From assembly GCA_001429555.1 (NCBI GenBank), contig LMSR01000011.1, positions 1,462 through 65,461 on the forward strand: a stretch of 64,000 bases of DNA, in the 5' to 3' direction. The stretch's first letter is position 1. Each line of letters starts with the position of its first letter. Positions 23,515 to 32,439 of this stretch are shown piece after piece. The notes beneath the pieces are model-generated. The model saw nothing but the letters and a program-made list of their open reading frames with translations, ran no database searches and was not told where the DNA came from. The stretch comes from Nocardioides sp. Soil797 (lineage in GTDB: Bacteria > Actinomycetota > Actinomycetes > Propionibacteriales > Nocardioidaceae). Both the position numbers and the translations under genes were made by a program.

Positions 23515-24162
23515 GTGACCGACAAGGCGACCGTTGCCCCCGAGAGCCGTCAGGAGCGCAAGGAGCGCACCCGACGGGCCATCCTTGATGCCGCGCTCGA
23601 CCAACTTGCCGAGACCGGCTTCGGTGCCCTGTCGCTGCGCCAGCTGACCAAGGCCGCAGGCATCGTGCCGACCGCCTTCTACCGCCACTTCGCAACCCTC
23701 GACGAGCTCGGGTTGACCCTGGTCGACGAGTCCTTCGTGACTCTGCGCGGGCTGATCCGCGAAGTGCGCAGCGGCGACCCGGCACCGGAGACGCTCATTG
23801 ACCGCTCGGTAGACGTGCTCGCCGTACAGCTCGAGGAGCACAAGGCCCACTTCCGCTTCATCGGCCGTGAGCGCCATGGCGGGAGCGCGGCCCTGCGCGG
23901 AGCGATCCGCCATGAGCTGGACCTCTTCGAGCGCGAGCTGGTCACCGACCTCGCCCGGATGCCTGAGCTCGAGCGCTGGGGTGCTGCCGACCTGCACGTG
24001 CTGGCCAGCCTGTTCGTCGACCTGATGGTCGCCGCGGCCGCCGAGATCGTCAGTCCCTCGGCGGAACAGGCCGCCGTACGCCGTGAGCTCGTCGACAACC
24101 TGCGCAACCAGGCGCGCATGATCGTCGTCGGCGCGGCCGGCTGGGAGCCACTCGGCGGTTAG
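23515..24162 (+). CDS. TetR-family regulator, DesT/FabR-like
   Basis: The 215-residue protein has an N-terminal TetR helix-turn-helix (RTRRAILDAALDQLAETGFG, LSLRQLTKAAGIVPTAFYRH) and a ligand-binding helical domain with HFRFIGRERHGGSAALRGAI, typical of the fatty-acid-sensing FabR/DesT group. The GTG at 23,515 lies 7 nt after TAGACT (23,502-23,507), so the transcript is probably leaderless. It is divergent from the reductase-desaturase operon with a perfect inverted repeat between them; it probably senses acyl-CoA saturation and represses that operon. Confidence 0.85.
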   Translation: MTDKATVAPESRQERKERTRRAILDAALDQLAETGFGALSLRQLTKAAGIVPTAFYRHFATLDELGLTLVDESFVTLRGLIREVRSGDPAPETLIDRSVDVLAVQLEEHKAHFRFIGRERHGGSAALRGAIRHELDLFERELVTDLARMPELERWGAADLHVLASLFVDLMVAAAAEIVSPSAEQAAVRRELVDNLRNQARMIVVGAAGWEPLGG

Positions 24163-24184
24163 GCCGTGTCTCCCTGGGCATGTC

Positions 24185-25081
24185 TCAGCCCCGGGCGCGA
24201 CGTGCCGGTGGCGCCAACTCCGTCATCTGGCGGTAGGAGGCGACCGCGGCGAGCTGCGAGCTGACGCCGAGCTTGCGCAGGATCGACTTGACCTGACTGC
24301 GCACGGTGCCTGCCGAGACGCCGCCCTGGGCGGCGATCAACTTGACCGTCAGGCCCTCGTGGAGACTGCTCAGGACTGCCATCTCACGCGGGGTGAGCTC
24401 CTTCATCTGACGAGCCACCCGACGGGCCTGCTCACCCTCGCGGTGCCAGTCCTCGACGACCGTGGCACGGACCTCGTCAGACATCATCGGGCGACCCGCA
24501 GAGACGCTCAACAGCGCTCCGGTCAGTGTCTCGAGGTCAGTGGTCATCGGCAGCACGGCGGCCACACCGGCCTCCACCAGGGCACCCCAGGCGGCACTGT
24601 CCTTGGTGCGCGTCAACAGCACCCATCGGATCTTCGTGGAGGCGACCACGGCAACGGCGTCCCTGAGCAGGGCTCGGTCATCGAGCTCGCAGAGCAGCAG
24701 CCCGACCCCCGGACGGAACTGGGTCACACGCGCAGCGAAGTCACGAGGCCCCCGAGTGCCGAGGGGCGCCGCGACGCTGACCGCGCGGAACCCGCGGCTG
24801 GCCAGGGCCATCCGAACTGCTTCACTGACCAGGCTGTGATCGGAGACGACCACCAGGCGTACGCCGCGTGCTCCCGGACGCGGCTGCGGCACGACCGTGC
24901 GAGCGGTGTCGCGTGCCACGGAGGGCTTGGATGACTTGGGCTTCGACGCCTTCACCTTGGCAGGCTTGGCCTTCGAGGACTTGGCCCCGGGCAACCGGGA
25001 ACCGGGAGCCTCCGAGTCAGCCATTCCGGAGTCAGGCCCAGGTGCCGGCGCTCGGCGCGCGGGCTCCGCAGTCGGATACAT
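24185..25081 (-). CDS. LuxR-type regulator with degenerate receiver domain
   Basis: The 298-residue protein has a basic, Lys/Ala-rich N-terminal stretch of about 75 residues, then a receiver-like fold (RLVVVSDHSLVSEAVRMALA) and a C-terminal LuxR helix-turn-helix (LTPREMAVLSSLHEGLTVKL then VSAGTVRSQVKSILRKLGVS). Compared with its paralogue at 27,057 (ALLDLDLG), the phosphoacceptor strand reads GLLLCELDD, with Cys where Asp is expected. It may therefore act without phosphorylation. GAGG lies 8 nt before the ATG at 25,081. It is divergent from the kinase-regulator pair and shares the C-terminal SSQLAAV signature with that regulator. Confidence 0.8.
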   Translation of the reverse strand: MYPTAEPARRAPAPGPDSGMADSEAPGSRLPGAKSSKAKPAKVKASKPKSSKPSVARDTARTVVPQPRPGARGVRLVVVSDHSLVSEAVRMALASRGFRAVSVAAPLGTRGPRDFAARVTQFRPGVGLLLCELDDRALLRDAVAVVASTKIRWVLLTRTKDSAAWGALVEAGVAAVLPMTTDLETLTGALLSVSAGRPMMSDEVRATVVEDWHREGEQARRVARQMKELTPREMAVLSSLHEGLTVKLIAAQGGVSAGTVRSQVKSILRKLGVSSQLAAVASYRQMTELAPPARRARG

Positions 25082-25488
25082 CCCGGTGCCCTCCCTGAGC
25101 GGCCGATTCACCGACCGACCACGTGCGCCAGTCTAGGTCGGCCTCCACTCGGAGGGTAGGGCGAGCGGATCCGACTCATCCGCGTGAGCCGCCCAACTTC
25201 GCCAAATTCGGGGAGTGTGAGGCGACGCCGATCGCCGCCGAGCCCGGGCCGGATCTCCCCCAGAATTGGTGGTGCCGTCCCCTCCTGGAAGGCGGGAAGA
25301 TGGTCTTCACCCGTTGACTGACTCACCAGTCGCCCGAGGCGGCCTCGCGGCCCCGGGGATCGGCCGACATCCCCCAATCCGATCCGCGGAAAGCCCGGCG
25401 ACTGGTGAGTCCCCCCTCTCCCCCAATATTCGGTATGGTTTTCCATTCGCCGGACGCGGCGACGAAAGCGAAATAGAGTCACAGGATC
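25082..25488. other. 407-base divergent promoter region with a long inverted repeat
   Basis: No gene is supported. GACTCACCAGTCGCC at 25,320-25,334 pairs perfectly with 25,397-25,411, so the 62 bases between can form the loop of a large hairpin; the loop itself is G/C-rich with short self-complementary parts. CCCCCAAT occurs twice (25,371 and 25,431). The right edge (25,428-25,455) is A/T-richer, with TATTCGGTATGGTTTTCC, and probably holds the promoter of the kinase gene. Confidence 0.45.
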
Positions 25489-27060
25489 ATGGTCGGGTGG
25501 TCTTCCCTGTATGCACCCCCGCGCCGAACTGATCAGGTCCCAGACGGGCACACTCGGAGCCCGGGACCTGACGGTCAGCTGGGGAGGCGGGACAGGGACA
25601 ACGAAACTGTCACGCCCCGCCGACACTACCCAGTCAGGTGGGAGTGGCGGAGGGCGCTGGTGACTGCCCTCGTGGTGGTCCTGCCGCCGGGCATCGCTCT
25701 GGTCATCCCGCCGGAGGGCGCCACCCGATTGCAGGCCGTGGACGCCGTGGCGTGGCTGGTATTCCACGTGCTGATCGCCGGAGCCGGAGCGATGCTCTTC
25801 TCCCGCTGGCGCTTGTTCGGGGAGCCCGGGACGGGCTGGCTCGCTGCGGCTCTGGTGGCCACCGGGATGAGCGGCACCCCCTTCGCCATCCTCGACATGG
25901 CAGACGTGGCCAACTACTCCGGCGGCACCGGTGACCTGACCGGCGCCCTGCTCGCCCTACCCCTCCTGGTGTTGCTGGTCTGCGCCAGTCGGGACATTCG
26001 GCTGCCCGACCCCTTCCACCCGCTCGTCCTCGGGGTGGTCACCGGCGTGGTGGTGATCGGTGGACGGTTGCTCTATGGCTGGCTCCGGGAGGAGCCCTTT
26101 GCCAGCCTGACCCAGCCACAGGGCGCCGTCATGTGTGCCGTGCTCGCGCTTACCTTCCTCGTGCTCTGCGTCGTCCTCAGGCGACGGCTCAACCCTGCTG
26201 GCCCGTCCACCGTGCAGTTCGTCGCCATGTTCAGCGCAATCATGACCACCTTCCTCCTCGGCCCCATGGGCACGACCGGAGAGACCTTCCGATCGTGGCC
26301 CTCCGTCGTCGTCATGGTGTTCATGTCGTGGTGGTTGACGCTCTCCGCCGCGGAAGCCCTGCTCGAACCCCTGGCCCAGCAGGCCCGACGGATCGAGCGC
26401 ATCACGACGACGCCGGAACCGAGCCCTCTGCGCTCGCACCAGCAGGAGGAGCTCTTCCACGAGCTGCGGTCGACGGTGGCCGACATCAGCACCGCCTCGG
26501 AGATCCTGCTCGGCAATGACCACCGTCTCAGCGACGTGAGTCGGCAGCGTCTCTCCTCCGGTCTGGCCACCGAGGTGGCCAGGCTGCAGCGCCTGGTCAG
26601 CGCCCCGTCCGATCCCAGGCCTCACCCCGTGTCCCTCGACCAGGTCATCGCACCGCTCGTGGTGACCCAACGTGCCGCCGGCCACGACATCCGCTGGGAG
26701 CCCTCGGGACATCACGTCCACAGCAGTCAGGACGACGTCAGCGAGATCCTCCACATCCTGCTGCACAATGCGCTGCGCCACGCGCCGGGCACGACGATCA
26801 CGATCTCCGTGCACCCTCGGGGCCACGCCATGGAGATCCGGGTCTCGGACGACGGGCCAGGTATCCCGGCCGACGTCCGAGGCTCCTTGTTCGAACGAGG
26901 CGCCCGCTCCGCCGGATCCCCCGGCTCCGGGCTGGGCCTCTACCTGGCCCGCAGGTTGGCCACCAAGCACGGTGGACAACTCGAGCTGCGGCACAACGAC
27001 GGCACTCGTGGGGCATCCTTCGTCGTTGCCCTCCCACAAATTGAAGGGGAAGACAGTTGA
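25489..27060 (+). CDS. Membrane histidine kinase
   Basis: The 523-residue protein has about seven to eight membrane segments in residues 55-295 (for example ALVTALVVVLPPGIALVIPP), then a dimerization helix with phosphoacceptor His in LFHELRSTVADISTASEILL near residue 324, and an ATPase domain with N box LLHNALRHAPG, G1 DDGPGIP and G2 GSGLGLYLARRLATKHGG. The sensor part has no extracellular loop of size, so it may sense membrane or intracellular cues. The ATG at 25,489 has only a weak AGGATC, so the start is uncertain. The stop overlaps the response regulator start. Confidence 0.85.
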   Translation: MVGWSSLYAPPRRTDQVPDGHTRSPGPDGQLGRRDRDNETVTPRRHYPVRWEWRRALVTALVVVLPPGIALVIPPEGATRLQAVDAVAWLVFHVLIAGAGAMLFSRWRLFGEPGTGWLAAALVATGMSGTPFAILDMADVANYSGGTGDLTGALLALPLLVLLVCASRDIRLPDPFHPLVLGVVTGVVVIGGRLLYGWLREEPFASLTQPQGAVMCAVLALTFLVLCVVLRRRLNPAGPSTVQFVAMFSAIMTTFLLGPMGTTGETFRSWPSVVVMVFMSWWLTLSAAEALLEPLAQQARRIERITTTPEPSPLRSHQQEELFHELRSTVADISTASEILLGNDHRLSDVSRQRLSSGLATEVARLQRLVSAPSDPRPHPVSLDQVIAPLVVTQRAAGHDIRWEPSGHHVHSSQDDVSEILHILLHNALRHAPGTTITISVHPRGHAMEIRVSDDGPGIPADVRGSLFERGARSAGSPGSGLGLYLARRLATKHGGQLELRHNDGTRGASFVVALPQIEGEDS

Positions 27061-27743
27061 TCAGCAGGAGAGCGGGAACCCGCGTTGCCGTGATCGAGGA
27101 CCATTCGCTCTTCGCGGAGTCCTTGGAGATCGCACTGGAGATGGAGGGCCACGACGTACGTCGCATCCTGCTGCCGGAGGGAGGACGATCGGTGAACACG
27201 CTGCTCCCGATCATCCTGCGCTCACATCCGCAGGTGGCGCTGCTCGACCTCGACCTCGGTACCTACGGAAACGGCGTTCGTCTCGTCGAGCCACTCACCC
27301 GGGCCGGCGTCCAGGTGGTCATCGTGACCGCCAGCATCGATCGTGCACGTTGGGGTGAATGCCTGCGGCACGGCGCGCGCAAGGTGCTGCCCAAGAGCTC
27401 ACCGCTCAACGACATCCTGGCCACCATCCGGAGGATCACCGAGGGCCTGCCGGTGATCAGCCGGGAGGAACGCGAGGAACTGCTCAAGCACTGGCACCAG
27501 CAGCTCCACGAAACCCAGGTCATGCGTAATCGCCTGGAGCACCTGACGCACCGTGAGAGCGAGGTCCTGGCGCACCTGATGGACGGCCGGGCTGTGCGCG
27601 AGATCGCCCGGATGGGTGTGGTCTCGGAGGCAACCGTGCGTACCCAGGTGAAGTCGATCCTGTCCAAGCTGGAGGTCTCCTCCCAGCTGGCCGCGGTCGG
27701 TGTTGCCCACCATGTCGGCTGGGCGCCACCGACGCCTGCCTGA
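27057..27743 (+). CDS. LuxR/NarL-type response regulator
   Basis: The 228-residue protein has a receiver domain (VAVIEDHSLFAESLEIALEM, phosphoacceptor Asp in VALLDLDLG near residue 64, Lys in KVLPKSS) and a C-terminal LuxR helix-turn-helix (LTHRESEVLAHLMDGRAVRE, VVSEATVRTQVKSILSKLEV). It begins at TTG 27,057, overlapping the kinase stop (TTGA) with AGGGGA 6 nt before, so the two are translationally coupled. It is the cognate regulator of the kinase and a paralogue of the divergent LuxR protein. Confidence 0.9.
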   Translation: MISRRAGTRVAVIEDHSLFAESLEIALEMEGHDVRRILLPEGGRSVNTLLPIILRSHPQVALLDLDLGTYGNGVRLVEPLTRAGVQVVIVTASIDRARWGECLRHGARKVLPKSSPLNDILATIRRITEGLPVISREEREELLKHWHQQLHETQVMRNRLEHLTHRESEVLAHLMDGRAVREIARMGVVSEATVRTQVKSILSKLEVSSQLAAVGVAHHVGWAPPTPA

Positions 27744-27945
27744 GCTCCGCCAGCCGCTCGTCATCGCGACCCCGCGCATGGCGATCGATGCGGCGCGCGT
27801 TATCGAGAATCCCCAGCACCACAACGGGATTCACCAACGTTGATGATGTATCCGGGGCCGCCGGACACCATGCTGAGGGTGGGTCGTCCGCCCCGTGCGG
27901 ACGACTCACCAAACTTTCCGGCAACGTGATGTGGGGTCCGCTGCG

Positions 27946-29454
27946 ATGAGTGGTGCCAATGCCTTGGTCGAAACCTTCCGACGCGCACCACAGGCCCTCA
28001 CGGCCGTCGCAGACCCGGAGGTGGAGCCGCGGGCCCCGATCGTGGCGGCGGTCGGGCTCGCACCCCCGACCCGGGCCGTGCCCGTCCGAGCCGCCGGCCG
28101 TCACGGCTTGCGGGCCCGTGACCTGGTGCTGGTGGCGACGGCCGACGTGGTGGCCGCGCTGGTCGCCTGCGCAGTCGTCGGCGCACCCCGTGTCGCCTTC
28201 CTGCTCCCCGTCCTGTGGCTGGGGCTGGTGGCGGCGATGCGCGGATACGAGACGCGGCTCGTCCCCGCCGGCGCCGAGGGCCTGCGCCGAGTGGTTCGTG
28301 CCGGCCTCGGACTCGTGGTCGTCTGCGCTGCGGCCTCGTGGGTCGTCGACCTGCCGACCGAGCCCGGCACGCTGCTGGGGCTGGTGGCCATCACGACCGG
28401 ACTCAGCCTGGCGCAGAGGGCGGCCGTTGCGGGCGTGCTCAGCCTTCGACGACAGCGCGGCCAGGGGCTCACGCACCGCGTGCTGCTGGTCGGCCACCAC
28501 CACCAGGTCGCAGAGGTGCTCAGCGAGCTCAACCGCACTCGCACCCATGGCCTCGAGGTCGTGGGCGCCTGCGTCCATGGCAAGCACATGAACCGTGCAC
28601 TGCCGGTGCCCACCACCGGGGGGCTCGACAGCGCGGCGGGCGCGGCACGGGACCTCGCCGCCGACGCGGTGCTGGTCCTGCCCTGCAAGCACATGCGCCC
28701 TCCGGCCCTGCGACGACTCGGTTGGCAGCTGGAGGAGTCCAGGACCCAGATGTTCATGGTGCCCGGCCTCACGGACGTCGTCGAGACGCGCACCACCATG
28801 ACCACGGTCGGGTCGATGCCGATGCTGCATGTCCGCCAGGCCGAGCTGCGGGGCTGGCGACGGATCCTCAAGGAGACCTGGGAGCGCTGCGCCGCAACGG
28901 CGGCCCTCCTCCTGCTGTCCCCGTTGCTGATCGTGCTGATGCTGGCGATCCGCGTCGACAGCCGCGGCCCGGCGATCTTTCGCCAGACCCGGGTAGGGCG
29001 CAATGACCGACCGTTCACGATGTTCAAGTTGCGCACGATGTGTGACCTGGCCGAGGAACGTCGTGCCGATCTCGTGGCCGACAACGAGGTCGACGGTGTG
29101 CTCTTCAAGGTCCGTCAGGACCCACGGATCACCAGGCTGGGTGGGTTCCTGCGTCGCTACTCGCTGGACGAGATCCCCCAGCTGCTCAACGTGGTGCGCG
29201 GCGACATGGCGCTGGTCGGCCCGCGGCCGCCGCTTCCGGCCGAGGTCGCCTCCTACGCTGACGACGTACGCCGTCGCCTCGTGGTGAAGCCGGGACTGAC
29301 CGGTCTGTGGCAGGTGTCCGGACGTTCCGACCTCCCGTGGGAGGAGGCGGTGCGTCTGGACCTGAGGTACGTCGACAACTGGTCGCTGGGGCTCGACCTC
29401 TCGATCATGCTGCGCACCGCGCGCGCGGTGATCTCCCACCAGGGCGCCTACTGA
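27946..29454 (+). CDS. Polyprenyl-phosphate sugar phosphotransferase (exopolysaccharide priming enzyme)
   Basis: The protein has 502 residues from ATG 27,946; an in-frame GTG at 27,895 is an alternative. Four N-terminal membrane helices (about 60-165) precede a Rossmann-like domain (HRVLLVGHHHQVAEVLSELN) and a C-terminal bacterial sugar transferase domain: a membrane helix (AALLLLSPLLIVLMLAIRVD), IFRQTRVGRNDRPFTMFKLR, SLDEIPQLLNVVRGDMALVG, PRPPLPAE and KPGLTGLWQVSGRSDLPWEE. This is the WcaJ/PssY type that transfers sugar-1-phosphate to undecaprenyl phosphate to start a surface polysaccharide. The upstream 202 bases contain no other gene. Confidence 0.9.
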   Translation: MSGANALVETFRRAPQALTAVADPEVEPRAPIVAAVGLAPPTRAVPVRAAGRHGLRARDLVLVATADVVAALVACAVVGAPRVAFLLPVLWLGLVAAMRGYETRLVPAGAEGLRRVVRAGLGLVVVCAAASWVVDLPTEPGTLLGLVAITTGLSLAQRAAVAGVLSLRRQRGQGLTHRVLLVGHHHQVAEVLSELNRTRTHGLEVVGACVHGKHMNRALPVPTTGGLDSAAGAARDLAADAVLVLPCKHMRPPALRRLGWQLEESRTQMFMVPGLTDVVETRTTMTTVGSMPMLHVRQAELRGWRRILKETWERCAATAALLLLSPLLIVLMLAIRVDSRGPAIFRQTRVGRNDRPFTMFKLRTMCDLAEERRADLVADNEVDGVLFKVRQDPRITRLGGFLRRYSLDEIPQLLNVVRGDMALVGPRPPLPAEVASYADDVRRRLVVKPGLTGLWQVSGRSDLPWEEAVRLDLRYVDNWSLGLDLSIMLRTARAVISHQGAY

Positions 29455-30354
29455 TCAGCCGAGCCGGAACAGGTCGCCGTGGTCGGCGACCCGGTCCAGC
29501 ACCTCCTCGAAACGGCACTGCTCGATGCCCAACGGATCACCGGCTCCTGCCTCGATCTCGGCCCAGGTCCGTGGGGTCGCCGCAAAGGGTTTCTCCTTGC
29601 CCCGCAGGGAATACGGCGAGATCGTGGTCTTCGAGCCCGCGTTCTGGGACCAGTCGAGGAACACCTTCCCGGAACGGCGTGCCTTGGTCATGACTGCTGT
29701 CACGAGCTTCGGGTGCTCGGCCTGCAACTCGTCGCCCACCTCCTTGGCCAGGGCCGTGGTGCCCTCCGAGTCGAGACCGTCGGGTGCGGGCGCATAGAGG
29801 TGAAGGCCCTTGCTGCCACTGGTCACCGGAACCGCCACCAACCCTCGTTCATCGAGTTTCTCCTTCACCAGCAGGGCAATCTCGCAACACTCGGCGAGCC
29901 CGGCCGGCTCCCCCGGGTCGAGATCGATGACCAGACGGTCGGGGTGACGAGCGCGACCACGCGCCGTGACGGTCCACTGGTGCACGTGCAGCTCGAGGCT
30001 GGCCAGGTTGACCAGGTAGGTCAATGCGGCCAGCCCGTCGATGACCGGGAAGACCAGCTCGTCGCCGTTGCGCGAGGCGCCGCGGGAACCCGTCGTCGAC
30101 ACCCGGGCGGTGCGCAACCAGGAGGGTGCGCCGGCAGGCACGTTCTTCTCGAAGAACGAGTTGCCCTGCACACCGTGGGGCCAACGGATCCGGGTCACCG
30201 CACGGTCCGCGAGGTGTGGCAGGAGCACGCTCGCGACCTGGGCGTAGTAGTTGAGCACCTCGCCCTTGGTGGTGCCGGTGGCGGGATACATCACCTTGTC
30301 GAGGTTGCCGATCTTGAGGGTGCGGCCATCGACCTCGGCCCGGATCTCAGTCAT
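29455..30354 (-). CDS. ligD: LigD polymerase/primase-domain protein (NHEJ)
   Basis: The 299-residue protein is a stand-alone LigD POL domain of the archaeo-eukaryotic primase fold: NLDKVMYPATGTTKGEVLNY, VNLASLELHVHQW, the metal-binding RLVIDLDPGEP, SGSKGLHLYAP and VFLDWSQNAGSKTTISPYSL. It extends DNA ends during non-homologous end joining. The ATG at 30,354 matches the usual N-terminus; the upstream 10 codons are in the gap. It lies 42 bases after the ligase gene on the same strand, forming a two-gene NHEJ operon divergent from Ku. No 3-phosphoesterase domain is present. Confidence 0.92.
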   Translation of the reverse strand: MTEIRAEVDGRTLKIGNLDKVMYPATGTTKGEVLNYYAQVASVLLPHLADRAVTRIRWPHGVQGNSFFEKNVPAGAPSWLRTARVSTTGSRGASRNGDELVFPVIDGLAALTYLVNLASLELHVHQWTVTARGRARHPDRLVIDLDPGEPAGLAECCEIALLVKEKLDERGLVAVPVTSGSKGLHLYAPAPDGLDSEGTTALAKEVGDELQAEHPKLVTAVMTKARRSGKVFLDWSQNAGSKTTISPYSLRGKEKPFAATPRTWAEIEAGAGDPLGIEQCRFEEVLDRVADHGDLFRLG

Positions 30355-30396
30355 TGGGGCCACCCCGTCGCGGCCCAGTCCCACCTGCCGGCTCGT

Positions 30397-31329
30397 TCAT
30401 GTCTGGTCCTTCCCGATCAGGTCCTCGGGCACGAGGTCGTCGCGCACCCCACGGAACGACGGTTGGCGCAGCCTTCCCTGGGCTCCTGCCCCGAGGGACT
30501 CCACGTCGACGACCACCCGGGGCTCGACCCACTGCGTCCCCCGGGCATCCTCCGCCGGCACCGGATCGATGAACGGGCTGGACGACCTGGCCAGCGGATC
30601 GAGCAGGGACTTCAGCAGTGGGCCGGCCTTGCCGGCGATGCCACTACCGACGCGGCCGCGGAAGATGACCCCGTCGGGCGTCGGTTGACCCACGAGCAAC
30701 GCGCCCAGTCGATGCTCGGAGTCCGTCTCGAAACGCCAGCCACACACCACCCACGACGCACGCAGCCGGTGCGGGAACTTGAGCCAGTGCGGGCTGCGCG
30801 CGCCGGGTTCGTAGCGCGACGAGAGCCGCTTGCTGACCACGCCTTCGAGCCCTTGCGCCCGGGTCGCCTCGAGCAGCATGGCACCGTCGTCGTAGGCCCC
30901 GGGCACCTGCCATGACACGTCGTCCAGGCCCAGACCCTCGAGGATCTCGCGCCGGCGCGACAGCGGTTCGCCGGTGAGGTCGCGACCGTCGCAGCGGAGC
31001 ACGTCGAAGATCAGGTAGACCACCGGCCGACGCTCGGCAAGCCTGGCCACGCGTCGTACGTCGCGCACGTGCATGCGCTCGGCCAGCGCCCCGAAGCTGG
31101 GCCGTCCGTCCTCGAAGGCGACGACTTCGCCGTCCAGGAGCAGGTCCCGCCCCACGAGACCCTGCAGCTCGGGATAGCCAGCCGTGACGTCGTTCTCGTT
31201 GCGACTGGTCAGGCGCAGTCGATCAGGCCCGGCGTCGGCCAGGATCCGCATGCCGTCCCACTTCACCTCATGCGTCCATCCGGCACCCACGGGAACGTGG
31301 GAGCCGCGAGTGGCCAGCATCGGTCGCAT
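30397..31329 (-). CDS. ATP-dependent DNA ligase (LigD ligase-domain protein, NHEJ)
   Basis: The 310-residue protein begins MRPMLATRGSHVPVGAGWTH, then EVKWDGMR with the adenylated Lys (motif I KxDGxR), motif III DLLLDGEVVAFED, motif IV GLEGVVSKRLSSRYEPG and motif V WLKFPHRLRASWVVCGW, followed by an OB-fold. This is the LIG module of LigD as a separate protein. The start at 31,329 is chosen because the longer frame runs into the intergenic region and the Ku gene antisense. It is divergent from Ku with 144 bases between. Confidence 0.9.
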   Translation of the reverse strand: MRPMLATRGSHVPVGAGWTHEVKWDGMRILADAGPDRLRLTSRNENDVTAGYPELQGLVGRDLLLDGEVVAFEDGRPSFGALAERMHVRDVRRVARLAERRPVVYLIFDVLRCDGRDLTGEPLSRRREILEGLGLDDVSWQVPGAYDDGAMLLEATRAQGLEGVVSKRLSSRYEPGARSPHWLKFPHRLRASWVVCGWRFETDSEHRLGALLVGQPTPDGVIFRGRVGSGIAGKAGPLLKSLLDPLARSSSPFIDPVPAEDARGTQWVEPRVVVDVESLGAGAQGRLRQPSFRGVRDDLVPEDLIGKDQT

Positions 31330-31473
31330 GTACCCATCCTTGCGCACCGTCGGGCGGCAGGTGCCACGATCGCCCGCGCGCGCCGCGCCGTCCACGAGGA
31401 AGTCCACCGGAACAGGGGTGGGTTTCGGGGCCGGCGCGTGCGTCGGCGGGGTCGTTGAGGCAATACTGGTCAC

Positions 31474-32400
31474 ATGCGTGCGATCTGGAAGGGTGCCGTC
31501 TCCTTCGGCCTGGTGAGTGTCCCGGTGAAGCTCTACTCGGCGACGGAGAGCCATGACGTGTCGTTCCGACAGGTCCATGCCAAGGACGGTGGCCGCGTGA
31601 AGTACCAACGCGTGTGTGCCATCGATGGCGAGGAGGTCGCCTACGCCGACATCGCCAAGGGCTACGAGACCGAGGACGGCGAGATGGTGATCCTCACCGA
31701 CGACGACATGGCGGAGCTGCCGTTGACCTCGTCGCGCGAGATCTCGGTCGAGAAGTTCGTGCCCAGCGACCAGATCGACCCGATGCTGTTCGAGAAGTCC
31801 TACTACCTCGAGCCGGAGAAGTCCGGCGCGAAGCCCTATGCGCTGCTCCGGCAGGCCCTGCTCGACGCCGACCGGATGGCCGTGGTCACCGTTGCCCTGC
31901 GGCAGCGTACGACGGTCGCCGTGCTGCGCGTGCGTGACGACGTGATCGTGATGCAGACGATGATGTGGCCCGACGAGATCCGCACGCCCGACTTCAGCAT
32001 CGAGGCCGGCGAGGTCAAGGAGGGCGAGGTCAAGATGGCGCAGATGCTGATCGAGACCTTGTCCGGTGACTTCGACGCCGACGAGTTCGAGGACGACTAC
32101 GCCGACGCCGTCGAGGCGCTGGTGAAGTCGAAGATCGAGGGTGGGGAGATCAAGCGCACCCCGACCGCCACCAAGTCCTCCGGCGAGGTCGTCGACCTCC
32201 TCGCGGCCCTGCAGAAGTCGGTCGATGCGGCCAAGCAGGCGCGTGGCGAGGAGACCGACAAGGCTGAGGAACCGGCCGAGCCCCCGAAGAAGGCTGCGAG
32301 GAAGACCACGGCGAAGAAGGGTGCCGCGAAGAAGGGTGCGGCGAAGAAGACCCCGGCCAAGAAGACTGCTGCCAAGAAGACCACACGCAAGGCCAGCTGA
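31474..32400 (+). CDS. ku: Ku protein (NHEJ DNA end-binding)
   Basis: The 308-residue protein has the bacterial Ku core (MRAIWKGAVSFGLVSVPVKL, RVKYQRVCAIDGEEV, DIAKGYE, LTSSREISVEKFVPSDQIDP, KPYALLRQAL, VLRVRDDVIVMQTMMWPDEI) over about residues 1-260, followed by a Lys/Ala-rich tail of about 45 residues with KKGAAKKGAAKKTPAKKTAA repeats. Such extended basic tails bind DNA and are common in actinobacterial Ku. It forms a homodimeric ring that recruits LigD. Divergent transcription from the ligase-polymerase operon allows coordinated control. Confidence 0.95.
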   Translation: MRAIWKGAVSFGLVSVPVKLYSATESHDVSFRQVHAKDGGRVKYQRVCAIDGEEVAYADIAKGYETEDGEMVILTDDDMAELPLTSSREISVEKFVPSDQIDPMLFEKSYYLEPEKSGAKPYALLRQALLDADRMAVVTVALRQRTTVAVLRVRDDVIVMQTMMWPDEIRTPDFSIEAGEVKEGEVKMAQMLIETLSGDFDADEFEDDYADAVEALVKSKIEGGEIKRTPTATKSSGEVVDLLAALQKSVDAAKQARGEETDKAEEPAEPPKKAARKTTAKKGAAKKGAAKKTPAKKTAAKKTTRKAS

Positions 32401-32439
32401 TCCACGCGACCCTTCCTCCGGTGGGTGTGGCGGCAGACC

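Noticed and set aside
27520..29439. 639-residue minus-strand open frame across the response regulator and sugar transferase
   Set aside because: It overlaps two well-supported plus-strand genes completely and has the His/Gln/Gly-rich look of antisense frames in high-GC DNA.
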